Source of the DNA: UBA2386 sp046306335
GTDB taxonomy: Bacteria > Planctomycetota > UBA1135 > UBA2386
NCBI GenBank assembly: GCA_046306335.1
Contig: JBKDXM010000022.1
Coordinates: 105,453 to 169,452 of the forward strand
Direction: 5' to 3'
Length of the DNA: 64,000 bases
The translations under genes were made by a program, and so were the position numbers. Position 1 is the first letter of the stretch. Each line of letters starts with the position of its first letter. Under the pieces are notes generated by a model. The model had not been told where the DNA came from. It did no database searches and worked only from the letters and a program-made list of their open reading frames with translations. Of the stretch, positions 52,949-62,485 are shown piece after piece.

Positions 52949-54697
52949 TCAGAAGACGATCCAGGTGCTGGGCAGGGTCGAGGCGCTGCGCAGGCCGCCG
53001 GTCACCGGGTCGATGTCGAGCAGTTGCGAGTAGAAGGTGAAGCCGGTCAGCAGGCCTGGCGGCAGGACGATGGCCAGGTTGGCGAGCCCGCGGTTGTCCA
53101 GCACGCCGCTCCAGATGGTGAGGAAGCCATCCATCAGCTGCTGACCGAGGAACGGCGAGGTCGTGTTGACGAAGCCGACGCCGAGCAACGCCGGGTCGCC
53201 GGCCCACCCGCCCATGCGCCACGCCAGGTTGGCGCCGCCGAACGTCGCCGACGGCACGAAGACCAGGCATGGATTGGCGGGGTTGACGACCACGAGCTGC
53301 GAATTGCTGGTGCCGGCCGAGTTGGCGACCGACAGCAGTTGCGGTCCGAGCGACAGGCCGACCGGCGGGACGAGGCGCACCTGCGTGTCGCTGACCACGG
53401 TGATGCCGGCCGTGATCGCCGTGCCGCCGATGGTCACGAGGTTGACGCCGAAGAGGCCGGTGCCGTTGATCGTGACGATGGGCGGATTCACCGTCAGGAA
53501 CGTGTTGGGCGTCACCGACGTGAGCTGCGGCGTCGACGGCTGCGCGGTGAGGCACGGCGCCGACGAGCGGAACGCGGTGATCTGGGCGCGCTCCCCGGCG
53601 CTGAAGGTGTTGACGATCCCGGTGCACCCGCCGGCGGAACTGCACATGATCGCGCAGCCGGCCTGGCCGTCGCAGTGCGTGGCGTTGAAGTTGTGGCCGA
53701 GCTCGTGCGCCGTGACGGCGACGCGCAGGCCGAAGTTGGCCGAGAAGCGCGTCTGCGACAGGCCGTAGCCGAAGCTCGGGTTGCAGACGGCGCCGACGTA
53801 GGCGAGGCCGATGGTGCCGCCGCTCGCCTGGCCGACGTTGCGGCCGGTCATCAGGTGGGCGACGTCGCGCGGCACCGCCGCGTACGTGGTCGTCCACCGC
53901 TGCTGGAACTGCGACAGCAGCGTGCCGGCGACGCTGCTCGTGTACGGGTCGGGCGTCGAGTTGACGACGAGCTGGCTGACCGTCAGGTCGATCTGCACGT
54001 CGTTGCGGTAGATCAGGTCGACGGCGTTGACGACGCCGAGCACGTCGTTCTGCGTGTTGGCGATGCTGCTGAGGTTGGCCTGGAACAGCGGGAAGTCCGC
54101 CTCCAGGGCGAGTTCGCACGCGTAGACGATGTCCTCGCCACCGCCCGCGGGCGCCGGCGCGGCGCCCTGGGTCACGCCGCAGAACCCGGGGTGCGGCAGC
54201 GTGTCGGCGCCACGGAACACCGCGTGCGCGGTCGCTGCGGCGCCCGGCACGACGGCGCGCAACGGTTGCACGACCCAGACGTCGCCGCTGCCGCGGCGCA
54301 CGTAGGCGGTCAGGCTGCCGTTGTCGATCGTCGCCGCCACGGCGCTGCCGACCTCGCCGGCAATGGCGCCGCGCCACGTGGTGACGGCCGGCGGCGGCGT
54401 CACCTCGGTCAGCTGGTCGCCGGCGCGCACCCAGAGCTGGAAGCCCTGGCTGCGGACGTCGAACGGCGCGACTTCGAGCAACACCGGCGCGCCGGCGAGC
54501 ACCATGGGCACGCCGACGAGGCCGACCGGGTTCGCCGGCAGCGTCAGGCTCTGCAGCGTGCCGGCCTGCACGCCGAAGGCCTGCGCCGCGGCCGGCGGCA
54601 GCAACGCCGGCTGGCCGGCGCTTTGGGCCGGCAGCAGGGCGAGGCACGCGGCGAACGGCGCGGCGAGACGAAGGAACGCGGCGAAGGGTCGTGGCAT
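52949..54697 (-). CDS. Secreted reprolysin-like zinc metalloprotease with IPT/TIG domain
   Basis: 582 aa from the ATG at 54697. Signal peptide MPRPFAAFLRLAAPFAACLA...LLPAQ. Catalytic domain about 190-395 with the extended zinc motif HELGHNFNATHCDG (HExxHxxxxxH) and Met-turn CAIMCSS, as in M12B/ADAM-type metzincins. An IPT/TIG Ig-like domain follows (STPQLTSVTPNTFLTVNPPIVTINGTGLFG) and a C-terminal ~110-residue beta domain of unknown type (SATFGGANLAWRMGG). Expected to act outside the cell. Targets unknown. Standalone gene. Confidence 0.88.
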   Translation of the reverse strand: MPRPFAAFLRLAAPFAACLALLPAQSAGQPALLPPAAAQAFGVQAGTLQSLTLPANPVGLVGVPMVLAGAPVLLEVAPFDVRSQGFQLWVRAGDQLTEVTPPPAVTTWRGAIAGEVGSAVAATIDNGSLTAYVRRGSGDVWVVQPLRAVVPGAAATAHAVFRGADTLPHPGFCGVTQGAAPAPAGGGEDIVYACELALEADFPLFQANLSSIANTQNDVLGVVNAVDLIYRNDVQIDLTVSQLVVNSTPDPYTSSVAGTLLSQFQQRWTTTYAAVPRDVAHLMTGRNVGQASGGTIGLAYVGAVCNPSFGYGLSQTRFSANFGLRVAVTAHELGHNFNATHCDGQAGCAIMCSSAGGCTGIVNTFSAGERAQITAFRSSAPCLTAQPSTPQLTSVTPNTFLTVNPPIVTINGTGLFGVNLVTIGGTAITAGITVVSDTQVRLVPPVGLSLGPQLLSVANSAGTSNSQLVVVNPANPCLVFVPSATFGGANLAWRMGGWAGDPALLGVGFVNTTSPFLGQQLMDGFLTIWSGVLDNRGLANLAIVLPPGLLTGFTFYSQLLDIDPVTGGLRSASTLPSTWIVF

Positions 54698-54850
54698 CGG
54701 ACGAGGTGGCGGCGGTGCTGGCCCATTCCAGCAGCCGGCGCGCATCCTAGCGCCGGATCGACACCCGGGGACAGTGCCCCACCGCCGCGCCTGCGCGGGT
54801 CAACGCCACCGACGACCGGAGAGCCGGTCGGGCGGTTCCTCCCAGGCGCT

Positions 54851-54885
54851 CAGAGCCTGAGAGACAACCGGTTTCCCAGGCTCTG
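54851..54885. other. Inverted repeat downstream of the dehydrogenase gene
   Basis: CAGAGCCTG (54851-54859) and CAGGCTCTG (54877-54885) are perfectly complementary with a 17-nt loop. It lies 66 nt after the stop of the dehydrogenase gene at 54951. No T-tract follows on either strand, so if it ends transcription it is not a canonical intrinsic terminator. The rest of the 54698-54950 gap holds nothing I recognise. Confidence 0.4.
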
Positions 54886-54950
54886 CGTGGCCGCGGCAGC
54901 GGCCGCCAGGGGCAATCCGAGAGCCCGTATCCTGATTTCTTCTCGGGCGC

Positions 54951-56042
54951 TCAGGCGCGGACCTTGGCGCGCGCGAGGAACTCGTCGCGCACCATGCTGC
55001 CGAGCTCGCTGCACTTGTGGTCGCCGGCCTTGAGGCTGCGGATGCGGCCGGTCTGGATCAGGCTGGCGACGGTCGCCTCCAGCTCCTTCGCCGCCGCCGG
55101 CTGGCCGACGTGGTCGAGCATCAGGCCCATCGACAGGATGGTCGCCAGCGGGCTCGCCTTGTCCGTGCCCTTGTACTTCGGCGCGCTGCCGTGGATGCCC
55201 TCGAACATCGACACCTTGCCCGGGTGGATGTTGCCCGACGAGGCGATGCCCATGCCGCCGATCAGCATGGCGCCGAGGTCGGTGATGATGTCGCCGAACA
55301 GGTTGGTCGTGACGCAGACGTCGAACCAGTCCGGGTTCTTGATCATCCACATGCACGCCGCGTCGATGTAGGCGTGGTCGGTGGCGACGCCCGGGTACTC
55401 CTTGGCGACCTTGGCGAAGATGCGCGTCCAGATGTCCTGCGCGCGCACGGCGTTGGCCTTGTCGATCAGCGTGACCTGCGGCTTCTCCTTGCCCGGCTTC
55501 GGGCCGCGCTTGACGGCGGTCTCGAAGGCGTGGCGGATGATGCGCTCGGTGCCGCGGGCCGTGTAGACCATCTGCTGCAGCGCGATCTCGAAGTCGGTGT
55601 CCTTCTTGGTCGTGCCGTGGATGCCGGCGTAGGCGTCCTCGGTGTTCTCGCGCAGGAAGACGATGTCGATGTCGGCGGGCGTCTTGCCCTTCAGCGGGCA
55701 CATCGACTCGTGGTAGAGCTTGACCGGGCGCAGGTTGACGTACAGGTCGAGCTTGTGCCGCATGCCGGCGATGATCGCGAACTCCAGCTTGCCGACCTCG
55801 ATGCGCGGGTCGCCGATGGCGCCGAACAGCACGGCGTGCATCTGGCGGATGCGGTCGAAGGCGACGTCCGGCATCGTCTCGCCCGTCTTCAGGAAGTGCT
55901 CGGCGCCGTAGGGCAGGTGCTCGCGCTTCGTGGCGAAGCCGTGCACCGACTGGATCGCGTCGAGGACCTTGAGGGCCTCGCGCACGACCTCGTCGCCGAT
56001 GCCGTCGCCGGGGAGGACTCCGATGTCGTAGACCTTGCTCAT
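54951..56042 (-). CDS. Isocitrate/3-isopropylmalate dehydrogenase family enzyme
   Basis: 363 aa, the LeuB/NAD-IDH size. Motifs: DIGVLPGDGIGDEVVREALKV, NLRPVKLYHES (substrate Arg), IVFLRENTEDAYAGIHG, LIDKANAVRAQD (catalytic Lys region), DVCVTTNLFGDIITDLGAMLIG with the two metal Asp, and FEGIHGSAPKYKGTDKASP. An RENT block is more like isocitrate or tartrate dehydrogenase than the RELT of E. coli LeuB, but LeuB of several phyla also has RENT. NAD-linked oxidative decarboxylation of a malate-type substrate is safe; which substrate is not. No leuA, leuC or leuD is nearby. Confidence 0.85.
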   Translation of the reverse strand: MSKVYDIGVLPGDGIGDEVVREALKVLDAIQSVHGFATKREHLPYGAEHFLKTGETMPDVAFDRIRQMHAVLFGAIGDPRIEVGKLEFAIIAGMRHKLDLYVNLRPVKLYHESMCPLKGKTPADIDIVFLRENTEDAYAGIHGTTKKDTDFEIALQQMVYTARGTERIIRHAFETAVKRGPKPGKEKPQVTLIDKANAVRAQDIWTRIFAKVAKEYPGVATDHAYIDAACMWMIKNPDWFDVCVTTNLFGDIITDLGAMLIGGMGIASSGNIHPGKVSMFEGIHGSAPKYKGTDKASPLATILSMGLMLDHVGQPAAAKELEATVASLIQTGRIRSLKAGDHKCSELGSMVRDEFLARAKVRA

Positions 56043-56203
56043 TGCTCTGTGTCGCGGGCGGCGGGATGGCGCGCCGAAGCGGGGTTTCGGGGGCGAACAG
56101 CATGGCGCGGGGCCGGTCCGCGGACAACCGGCAAGCCGCGCCGCGTCGGACCGCGCGGCCCACTGCCCCGGGCGCGGCGCCGCCGCTACGCTGCACCGCC
56201 GCG

Positions 56204-58495
56204 ATGTCCACCCCACCGATGCTCCGTGTCCACCGTCCGTTCGTCGCCGCGCTCGCCGCGTGCGCTCTGGCCGCCACCGCCGCCGCCCAGGGCGGCGACA
56301 CCGAACTGAACGCCCGCCAGGCGAAGGCGATGAACAACTTCGCCAAGAAGGCGCTGAAGGAGGGTTTCCCGCGCGTCGCCAAGCAGGTCTGGATGCAGCT
56401 CATCAAGCTGTACGAGCCCGACAATGCCGAGGCGTGGACCGCGCTCGGCTACGTCAAGATGGGCGCCAGCTGGAACCCCGATCCCAAGCGCCCGTACCCG
56501 ACGCAGGACACCGGCGCCGGCGCCGACGGGCAGGCGCTCAGCAAGCAGTGGGAGGCGCTGAAGAAGGACCTCGCCAACCAGCACCGCGCCGTCGCCGAGA
56601 AGCTCGCCAAGGCCGGCGACAAGGCGCGCGCCGACAAGCACTGGGCGATGGTGCTGCGCTGGGTCGACAAGGACGAGCAGGCGCAGGCCGCGCTCAACTA
56701 CGTCGAGGTCGGCGCCATCAGCGGCACCGAACTGGAGAAGACCCTCTACGACCGCAGCAAGGCGGTCGAGAAGGCGGTCGAGGAACAGTCCAAGATCGAC
56801 TACCCGGTCGAGGAGAAGGCGGGCGTCGAGTGCGCGCCGCTGCTGCAGGCGCAGGTGCCCTACGTCACCGTGACGTCCGAGCACTTCATGCTGCACGGCG
56901 ACAAGGAGGAGCTGGAGAACCTCAAGGAGGCGCTGCGCTGGGCCGAGCGCACGCTGCGCGTCTGCAAGGTCGCCTTCCCGTGGCAGCTCGACGTCGAGAA
57001 GTGGCCGCAGGACTGGGCCTGCTTCACCAAGAAGGAGACCTACCAGCAGATCCTGCGCGCCAACAAGGTGCCGGACCTCGAGTGGAAGCTGGAGAACACG
57101 TCGACCAGCGGCATCGGCAACACCGCCGTCGCCTCGACCAGCGGCAAGCAGGTGCTGCTCGACAGCTGCGTGCGCAACGTCGCGCGCGGTTACGCCGGCT
57201 TCGGCTCCGACGGCTTCGTCGAGGGCATCGGCCACACGTTCGTCGGCATGATCTTCAACAACAACCGCCTGTTCTCGGTCGACCTGAAGAAGCAGCAGGG
57301 CACGGCGGCGAGCGAGGAGGACCGCGAGTTCAGCTCGCCCGACTTCGACGTCTGGAAGAACCTGAGCCTCGAGCTGGCCTGGAAGAGCAGCGGCGGCATC
57401 CCGGCCAACAAGCTGCCGTTCAGCGACGCGTCGAACTTCAGCAACGAGGAACGCATCAAGGCGTGGTCGTTCTGCGACTACATGATGCGCCGCGACCCGC
57501 AGATGCTGCGCACGATGGACGGCATCGCGCTCGACCTGCAGAAGCGGCGCGTCAAGCAGCCGGCCGAGTTCGAGAAGGCCTTCGCCGAGGCGCACAAGGA
57601 CGTCACCGTCCCGCAGCTCGACAAGGAGTGGGAGGACTTCTGGACGGGCGCCTCGCCGGTGCTGAAGGCGATCCAGAACAACACGCCGCCGCTGTCGGCG
57701 AGCAGCAAGGGCGTCGACAAGTGGATCGCCGCCTTCAACGAGGCGCGCAAGGCCAACGGCAAGACGCCGGTGACGTGGTCGGCCAACTTCTCGGCCCGCT
57801 GCAAGGAGCACGCCGAGTACCTGAAGAAGAACAAGGACCTGCGCGACCCGGCGTCGATGCACACGCAGACCGTCGACCTCGGCGGGACGTACGTCGGCAG
57901 CCTGTTCGCGCAGATGGCGCTGGTGCAGCCCAACGCGTCGATCGGCAACGCCAAGAAGATGTTCGAGCGCTGGCTGTACTGGCCCGGCTACCGCGACGCG
58001 CTGATGAACAACACGATCCTGACGATCGGCATGTTCCTCGACGGCGACGTGCTGGTGGTCAACGCCACCAGCGGCATCGGCCAGCCCAAGGCGTCCGAAT
58101 CCGGCGCCGACTGCTTCCCGCCGCGCAACGACACCGGCCTGATCTTCGACGGCGAGGTGCCGGTGGCCGAACTCGGCCCGGAGGCGGCGGAACTGCTGAA
58201 GGCCAACGGCCGCGAGGGCAGGAAGTCGATCGGCTTCCCGCTGACCCTGCACTTCGGCAGCACCGGCGGCATCGGCGTGCGCGGCTCGCTGACCTGCACG
58301 GTCGTCGGCCCGAAGGGCGACCCGATCGAGGGCAAGCTGGTCTACGACGACGGCGAGATCCGCACGACGACGGCGCCCGGCATGGCGACGTTCTGGCCGC
58401 TCGACCCGCTGCCGAAGGGCAAGGTCAGCTTCCAGTGGACGTGGATGGGCAGCGACAAGCAGATCGCGCTCAAGGGCGCCTTCTCGTCGAAGTGA
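56204..58495 (+). CDS. Secreted multidomain protein with C-terminal CAP (SCP) domain
   Basis: 763 aa. Signal peptide (HRPFVAALAACALAATAAAQ). Residues ~30-200: helical, TPR-like (AWTALGYVKMGASWNPDPK). Residues ~215-500: a region shaped like a secreted peptidase (EHFMLHGDKEELENLKEALRWAE), but the expected HExxH is EGIGHTFVG, so probably inactive. Residues ~510-680: CAP domain (KWIAAFNEARKANGKTPVTWSANFSARCKEHAEYL, later GSLFAQMAL). The C-terminus is a beta domain. CAP proteins bind lipids or act in the envelope; exact role unknown. An alternative start is the ATG at 56219. Confidence 0.8.
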   Translation: MSTPPMLRVHRPFVAALAACALAATAAAQGGDTELNARQAKAMNNFAKKALKEGFPRVAKQVWMQLIKLYEPDNAEAWTALGYVKMGASWNPDPKRPYPTQDTGAGADGQALSKQWEALKKDLANQHRAVAEKLAKAGDKARADKHWAMVLRWVDKDEQAQAALNYVEVGAISGTELEKTLYDRSKAVEKAVEEQSKIDYPVEEKAGVECAPLLQAQVPYVTVTSEHFMLHGDKEELENLKEALRWAERTLRVCKVAFPWQLDVEKWPQDWACFTKKETYQQILRANKVPDLEWKLENTSTSGIGNTAVASTSGKQVLLDSCVRNVARGYAGFGSDGFVEGIGHTFVGMIFNNNRLFSVDLKKQQGTAASEEDREFSSPDFDVWKNLSLELAWKSSGGIPANKLPFSDASNFSNEERIKAWSFCDYMMRRDPQMLRTMDGIALDLQKRRVKQPAEFEKAFAEAHKDVTVPQLDKEWEDFWTGASPVLKAIQNNTPPLSASSKGVDKWIAAFNEARKANGKTPVTWSANFSARCKEHAEYLKKNKDLRDPASMHTQTVDLGGTYVGSLFAQMALVQPNASIGNAKKMFERWLYWPGYRDALMNNTILTIGMFLDGDVLVVNATSGIGQPKASESGADCFPPRNDTGLIFDGEVPVAELGPEAAELLKANGREGRKSIGFPLTLHFGSTGGIGVRGSLTCTVVGPKGDPIEGKLVYDDGEIRTTTAPGMATFWPLDPLPKGKVSFQWTWMGSDKQIALKGAFSSK

Positions 58496-58562
58496 CCGCC
58501 GGCGGCGCCCGGCGCCGGGCGCGGTGGCGCGTCCGGCCGGTTCGCCGGCCGGTGACGGCCGC

Positions 58563-61445
58563 TCACCAGAACAGGCGGTTGGCGCGGAGTTCGGCGACGT
58601 AGACGAACTCGCCGCGCGCGATCCAGCACTTCCAGCGCGCCTGGGCGCGGTCGTAGTCGCCGAGTTCGCGGTCGTTCCACAGATCGCGCAGCGCCGCGAC
58701 GCTGGCGATGTCCTTGCGCACGGCATCGCCCTTGTCGGTCACGAACTCGCACGCCAGCAGGAAGTCGCCCGGCGCGAGTTCGACGTCGTCCGGCTGCTCG
58801 CCGGGGATGACCTTCTCGATCGCGACCACCTGCTGCGGGATCGACTGCGGCTCGCCGTTGCGGTCGCCGGTGAACTCGCGGTGCAGCGCGATCGCCGCGC
58901 CGCGCACGCGCTCGGGATCCTCGCCGTAGCCGAAGTCGCGCACCAGCAGGCCGGACTGCCGCACCACCGCCCAGCGCTCGGCCGCCAGCGGCTTGACGTC
59001 GACGGCCAGCGGGGCGCCGGCGCGCTCGAGCGCGAGCGCCACCGGCTGCTCGGCCGTCAGGCCCATGAGCGTGCGCGCGAATCCAGGCCCCCACGTGATG
59101 GGGATCCCGGCGAGCGCCGTGACGCGATCGCCGGACCGCACGCCGGCGGCGGCCGCGGGGCCGCGCGGGTCGACGTCGAACACGAGCGTGCGACCGTCGT
59201 CGTCGACGATGCGCATGCCGAGATCCGGGCTGCGCAGCTTGTAGGCCGAGAACAGCAGGCCGAGCAGCTGCTTGCGCACGTGGTCGACCTCGATGGCGTA
59301 GCCCTTGTTGTTGAACGTGCCGCCGCCGGCGCTGTTGATGCCGACCAGGCGGCCGTCGCGGTCGAGCAGCGCGCCGCCGCTGTTGCCGCCGTTGATCGTC
59401 GCGTCGCTCTCGATCAGGTTCGCGAGCTTGGCCCAGCGGCGCTTGACGCGCAGCTCCTGGCCCTTGGCCGTGACGACGCCGGCGGTGATGGTGTTGGCCT
59501 GGCCGAGCGGATTGCCGATCGCAGCGACCTCCTCGCCGATCGCGAGCGCGGCCGAGCTGCCGAGCTCGACCGGCGTCAGCCGCTCGCCGGGCGCGAGCTC
59601 CAGCTGCAGCAGCGACAGGTCGTCCTCGCGCGAGATGCTGAGCACCTTGACGACGTGTTCCTTGCCGCCGAACACGCGCGCGGTGACGCGGCGGTCGGCG
59701 ACCATCGAGCCGTCGGGCCTGGTGGCGTCGTCGACGACGTGCCAGTTGCTGATTGCGAGGCCGTCCGGCGAGATCACCACCCCCGAACCGAGGCTGCGCA
59801 CCTGCCACACCGGCTCCGGCGGGAACAGGTCGTCCTCCTTCTGCTTGGCGACGTTCTCGGCGACGTAGAGATTGAGCATCGCGCCGCGCACCTTCTCGAC
59901 CATCGCCGTCAGCGGCGAGGCGCGTCGGGCGCGGTCGGCCGGCGATTGCGCCGCCGCCGGCAGCGCGCCGAGCTCGGCGGCGAACGCCTTGCGCACGCGG
60001 GCGATCGCCACGAAGGTCGACAGGTCGGTCTCGGTCGAGACGCGGTCGCCGCGCATCGCGAAGGCCCGCTCCAGCGGATCGACGGCGCCGGCGTCGCCGA
60101 TGCCGAGCAGGCGCCCGTTGGCGTCGACGACCGCGCCGCCGCCGTTCTGCGCGCCGAGCTTGGCGTCGGCCTGGATGCGGTCGCCGTTGCTGCGCAGCGC
60201 CGAGACGACGCCGGCCGACACGACCGGGCGGCCGCCGAGCGGATTGCCGACCGCCAGCACCGTCTCGCCGAGCACGACGTCGCCGTCGGCGTTCGCCTCC
60301 GCCGCCGGCAACTTCGTCCCGGCGGGCAGTTCCGCCTGCAGCAGCGCGAGGTTGGCGCCGCCCGCGGCCTTCACGACCTTGGCGGGGAACGTGCGCCCGT
60401 CGGCCAGGCGGATGCGCGGCGAGCCGCCGCGGACGACGTGCGCGTTGGCGACGACGAGTCCCGCCGGCGTCAGCACGACGCCGGAGCCGAGGCCGTCGCG
60501 GCGGCGCACGGCGCCCGGGTCGTCGCCGCCGAGCGTCGGCCAGTCGCCGGTGCCGGCCCAGACGCCCTCGACCGCGGATGCGGCCTTGGCGACCGCGTCG
60601 ACGTGCGCGTGCGCAGCGCCGGGCGCGGGCTGCCTCAGCGAGCCGTTCGTCGCCGCGGCGAACTCCGTCGCGAACGCGCCGCGCAGGACGCGCGCCGTCC
60701 GCGCCACGCCGAAGCTCGGCTGGCGCAGGTCTTCGAGCTTCGGGTCCTGCACGTCGCGGCGCACGCGCTCGGCGTCGTACAGGCCGACGCACCGACCGGC
60801 CGCGTCGAACACCGGCGCGCCGTCGCACCGTTCGTCGTTGCGCGAGTCGGTCAGGAACAGGTCGTCCGCCGCGAAGGCGACGCCGCCGAGCGACACGCCG
60901 GCCTGCGCCGGGCCAGCCGTGCCGCCGAACGCGAGCAGCTCCTTGCCGTCGGGTCGCGCGACGACGACCAGCGGCTCGCCGGCGGCGGACGCGTCGGGGC
61001 CGAACGACGCCGCCGCGAGGCCGCCGGCGGGCGGCTGCACGCGCAGCAGCGCGAGGCCCGAACGCTCGTCGAGGCGCACGATCGTCGCCGGCAGCTGCGT
61101 GTTGGCGGCGTCGTCGAGTTGCACCAGCACGCGCTTGTCGGCGGCGCCGACCGCTTCCTGCACCATCCGGGCCAGCGTCACCACGAGGCCCGAGGCATCG
61201 GCGACGACGCCCGAACTGGCGCGCTCGACGGTGAACGTGCCGCGCGCGCCGTCGACCTGCACGGCGACCCACACCACCGCCGGCCGGACCTTGGCGACGA
61301 GCCCCGCGGGGCCGGCGCGCCGCGCCGGCGAGTCCGCCTCGTCCGCGCGGGGCGCCAGCAGCGTCGGTTGCACTTCGCCCTGCGCGGGCAACGCGGCGAC
61401 GACCGCGAACAGGGCGAGCGGGAACGACGGCGGACGCGAGCGCAT
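58563..61445 (-). CDS. Secreted protein with three tandem trypsin-like domains and a PDZ domain
   Basis: 960 aa, signal peptide at 1-22. Domain 1 (about 45-240): SSGVVADASGLVVTLARMV has no catalytic His, and GDSGG is NDERCDGAPVFD, so it is inactive. Domain 2 (about 290-480): GSGVVLTPAGLVVANAHVV keeps the His, but the Ser motif is AQNGGGAVVDANG (Ser lost). Domain 3 (about 520-740): GSGVVISPDGLAISNWHVV, DDLSLLQL, INGGNSGGALLDRDG, a complete His-Asp-Ser set as in DegP. A PDZ domain follows (about 745-830: AAAGVRSGDRVTALAGIPI) and a C-terminal ~130 residues of unknown type. Probably an envelope protease with two pseudo-protease regulatory modules. Confidence 0.88.
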   Translation of the reverse strand: MRSRPPSFPLALFAVVAALPAQGEVQPTLLAPRADEADSPARRAGPAGLVAKVRPAVVWVAVQVDGARGTFTVERASSGVVADASGLVVTLARMVQEAVGAADKRVLVQLDDAANTQLPATIVRLDERSGLALLRVQPPAGGLAAASFGPDASAAGEPLVVVARPDGKELLAFGGTAGPAQAGVSLGGVAFAADDLFLTDSRNDERCDGAPVFDAAGRCVGLYDAERVRRDVQDPKLEDLRQPSFGVARTARVLRGAFATEFAAATNGSLRQPAPGAAHAHVDAVAKAASAVEGVWAGTGDWPTLGGDDPGAVRRRDGLGSGVVLTPAGLVVANAHVVRGGSPRIRLADGRTFPAKVVKAAGGANLALLQAELPAGTKLPAAEANADGDVVLGETVLAVGNPLGGRPVVSAGVVSALRSNGDRIQADAKLGAQNGGGAVVDANGRLLGIGDAGAVDPLERAFAMRGDRVSTETDLSTFVAIARVRKAFAAELGALPAAAQSPADRARRASPLTAMVEKVRGAMLNLYVAENVAKQKEDDLFPPEPVWQVRSLGSGVVISPDGLAISNWHVVDDATRPDGSMVADRRVTARVFGGKEHVVKVLSISREDDLSLLQLELAPGERLTPVELGSSAALAIGEEVAAIGNPLGQANTITAGVVTAKGQELRVKRRWAKLANLIESDATINGGNSGGALLDRDGRLVGINSAGGGTFNNKGYAIEVDHVRKQLLGLLFSAYKLRSPDLGMRIVDDDGRTLVFDVDPRGPAAAAGVRSGDRVTALAGIPITWGPGFARTLMGLTAEQPVALALERAGAPLAVDVKPLAAERWAVVRQSGLLVRDFGYGEDPERVRGAAIALHREFTGDRNGEPQSIPQQVVAIEKVIPGEQPDDVELAPGDFLLACEFVTDKGDAVRKDIASVAALRDLWNDRELGDYDRAQARWKCWIARGEFVYVAELRANRLFW

Positions 61446-61452
61446 CCCCCGA

Positions 61453-61491
61453 TCCTAGGCGTCTGCGGCGAGGCAGGCCACGCCGACGGAC
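61453..61491. repeat. Degenerate solo end of the inverted-repeat family
   Basis: Reads CCTAGGCGTCTGCGGCGAGG, then CAGGCCACGCCGACGGACACG. Matches the consensus CCTAGGAGTCTGCGYCACGG...GGCCACGCCGCCCG with several changes. Lies 8 bp upstream of the triple-trypsin start codon and within the 89-bp gap to the next gene's stop. Confidence 0.5.
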
Positions 61492-61534
61492 ACGCCTCGT
61501 CGCGGCCGTCGCCCTGCCGCCGGGCCCGCCGCGC

Positions 61535-62410
61535 TCACTTGCCCTTCGACTCGCCCGCTGCCTTGGCGTTCGCCTCGGCGCGCTTCTGGGCCAGTTCCAG
61601 CATGCGCTTCTGGTGCTTCAGGTAGTACTCCGCGCCGTCCTTGACCATCGCCATGGTCTGCGCCTCCTTCTCGTCGGAGCCCTGGAACTGCTTGCCGGCG
61701 TAGATCTTGCTCATGTAGTCCTCGAACGGCTTGCCCAGCCGCTTGAGCGCCGGGTGCACGGCGCCCCCGAGGTCGAAGGCCTTGACCATCGCCTTCACTT
61801 CCTTGCGCGCCTTGTCGCCGCCGGACGGCGTGATCGCGCCCAGTTCCTTGAGCGCCGAGTCGGTGACCGCAGCCGCCTTCGCCAGGTCCTTGCCCGTCGC
61901 CTCCTTGAGCGACGGCTTGAGGCCGGCCGGCTCGACCAGCCGGCTGCCGTTGCAGGCGCCGCACTTCCACCCGCCCGTGCCGCGGCAGCCGACGCAGTCG
62001 CCGAACTTCTTGTCGTCGCCGATGCGCAACCGACCGCCGCCGCCGCAGATCGTGCACAAGAGGAAGCCGGCGCCGCGGCAGCCGGGGCAGCTGACCTTGT
62101 CGAGCGGGTCCGGCAGTTCGCCCGCGCCGGCGCACATGCGGCAGTCGGCCTCCTTCTTCTCGTTGCGCTTGCACTCGATGCAGTTCGGTGCTTCCTCCGA
62201 GAAGCGCTCGCAGGTCGGGCACTTGACCTTCTTCTTGCCCTCGCAGTTGGGGCACTTGGCCGGCTTCCAGTCCGCCCACCGCTGCACGCCGTCGTCGCCG
62301 ACGACCGTCTCGCGCTCGATCTTCTCCGGGATCAGCACCCGGTTCTGCGCCGCGGCGGCGACGGCGAGGAGCAACGTGAGGAACACGGACAGCAGGCGCA
62401 GCGCAGCCAT
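61535..62410 (-). CDS. Secreted protein with eight CxxC motifs (doubled DnaJ-type zinc region)
   Basis: 291 aa from the ATG at 62410, with AAGGAG 7 nt upstream. Signal peptide MAALRLLSVFLTLLLAVAAAAQ. Residues ~45-160 hold eight CxxC pairs: CPNC, CPTC, CIEC, CRMC, CPGC, CTIC, CVGC, CGAC, several followed by GxG as in the DnaJ CxxCxGxG repeats (DnaJ has four). They could bind four zinc ions. Residues ~165-291 are helical and Lys/Glu-rich with no Cys. A Cys-rich zinc protein outside the cytoplasm is uncommon. Function unknown. Confidence 0.85.
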   Translation of the reverse strand: MAALRLLSVFLTLLLAVAAAAQNRVLIPEKIERETVVGDDGVQRWADWKPAKCPNCEGKKKVKCPTCERFSEEAPNCIECKRNEKKEADCRMCAGAGELPDPLDKVSCPGCRGAGFLLCTICGGGGRLRIGDDKKFGDCVGCRGTGGWKCGACNGSRLVEPAGLKPSLKEATGKDLAKAAAVTDSALKELGAITPSGGDKARKEVKAMVKAFDLGGAVHPALKRLGKPFEDYMSKIYAGKQFQGSDEKEAQTMAMVKDGAEYYLKHQKRMLELAQKRAEANAKAAGESKGK

Positions 62411-62485
62411 GGGCGACTCCTTGCGAAGGACGGCCGACACGGTACGCGGCGGTCGCCGCGGCGGCAAACCGCCGGCCGCGACGGC

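Noticed and set aside
56186..58726. An 846-codon minus-strand frame opposite the CAP protein
   Set aside because: Antisense shadow with no signal, no motif and biased composition; the plus-strand gene has a signal peptide and a recognisable domain.
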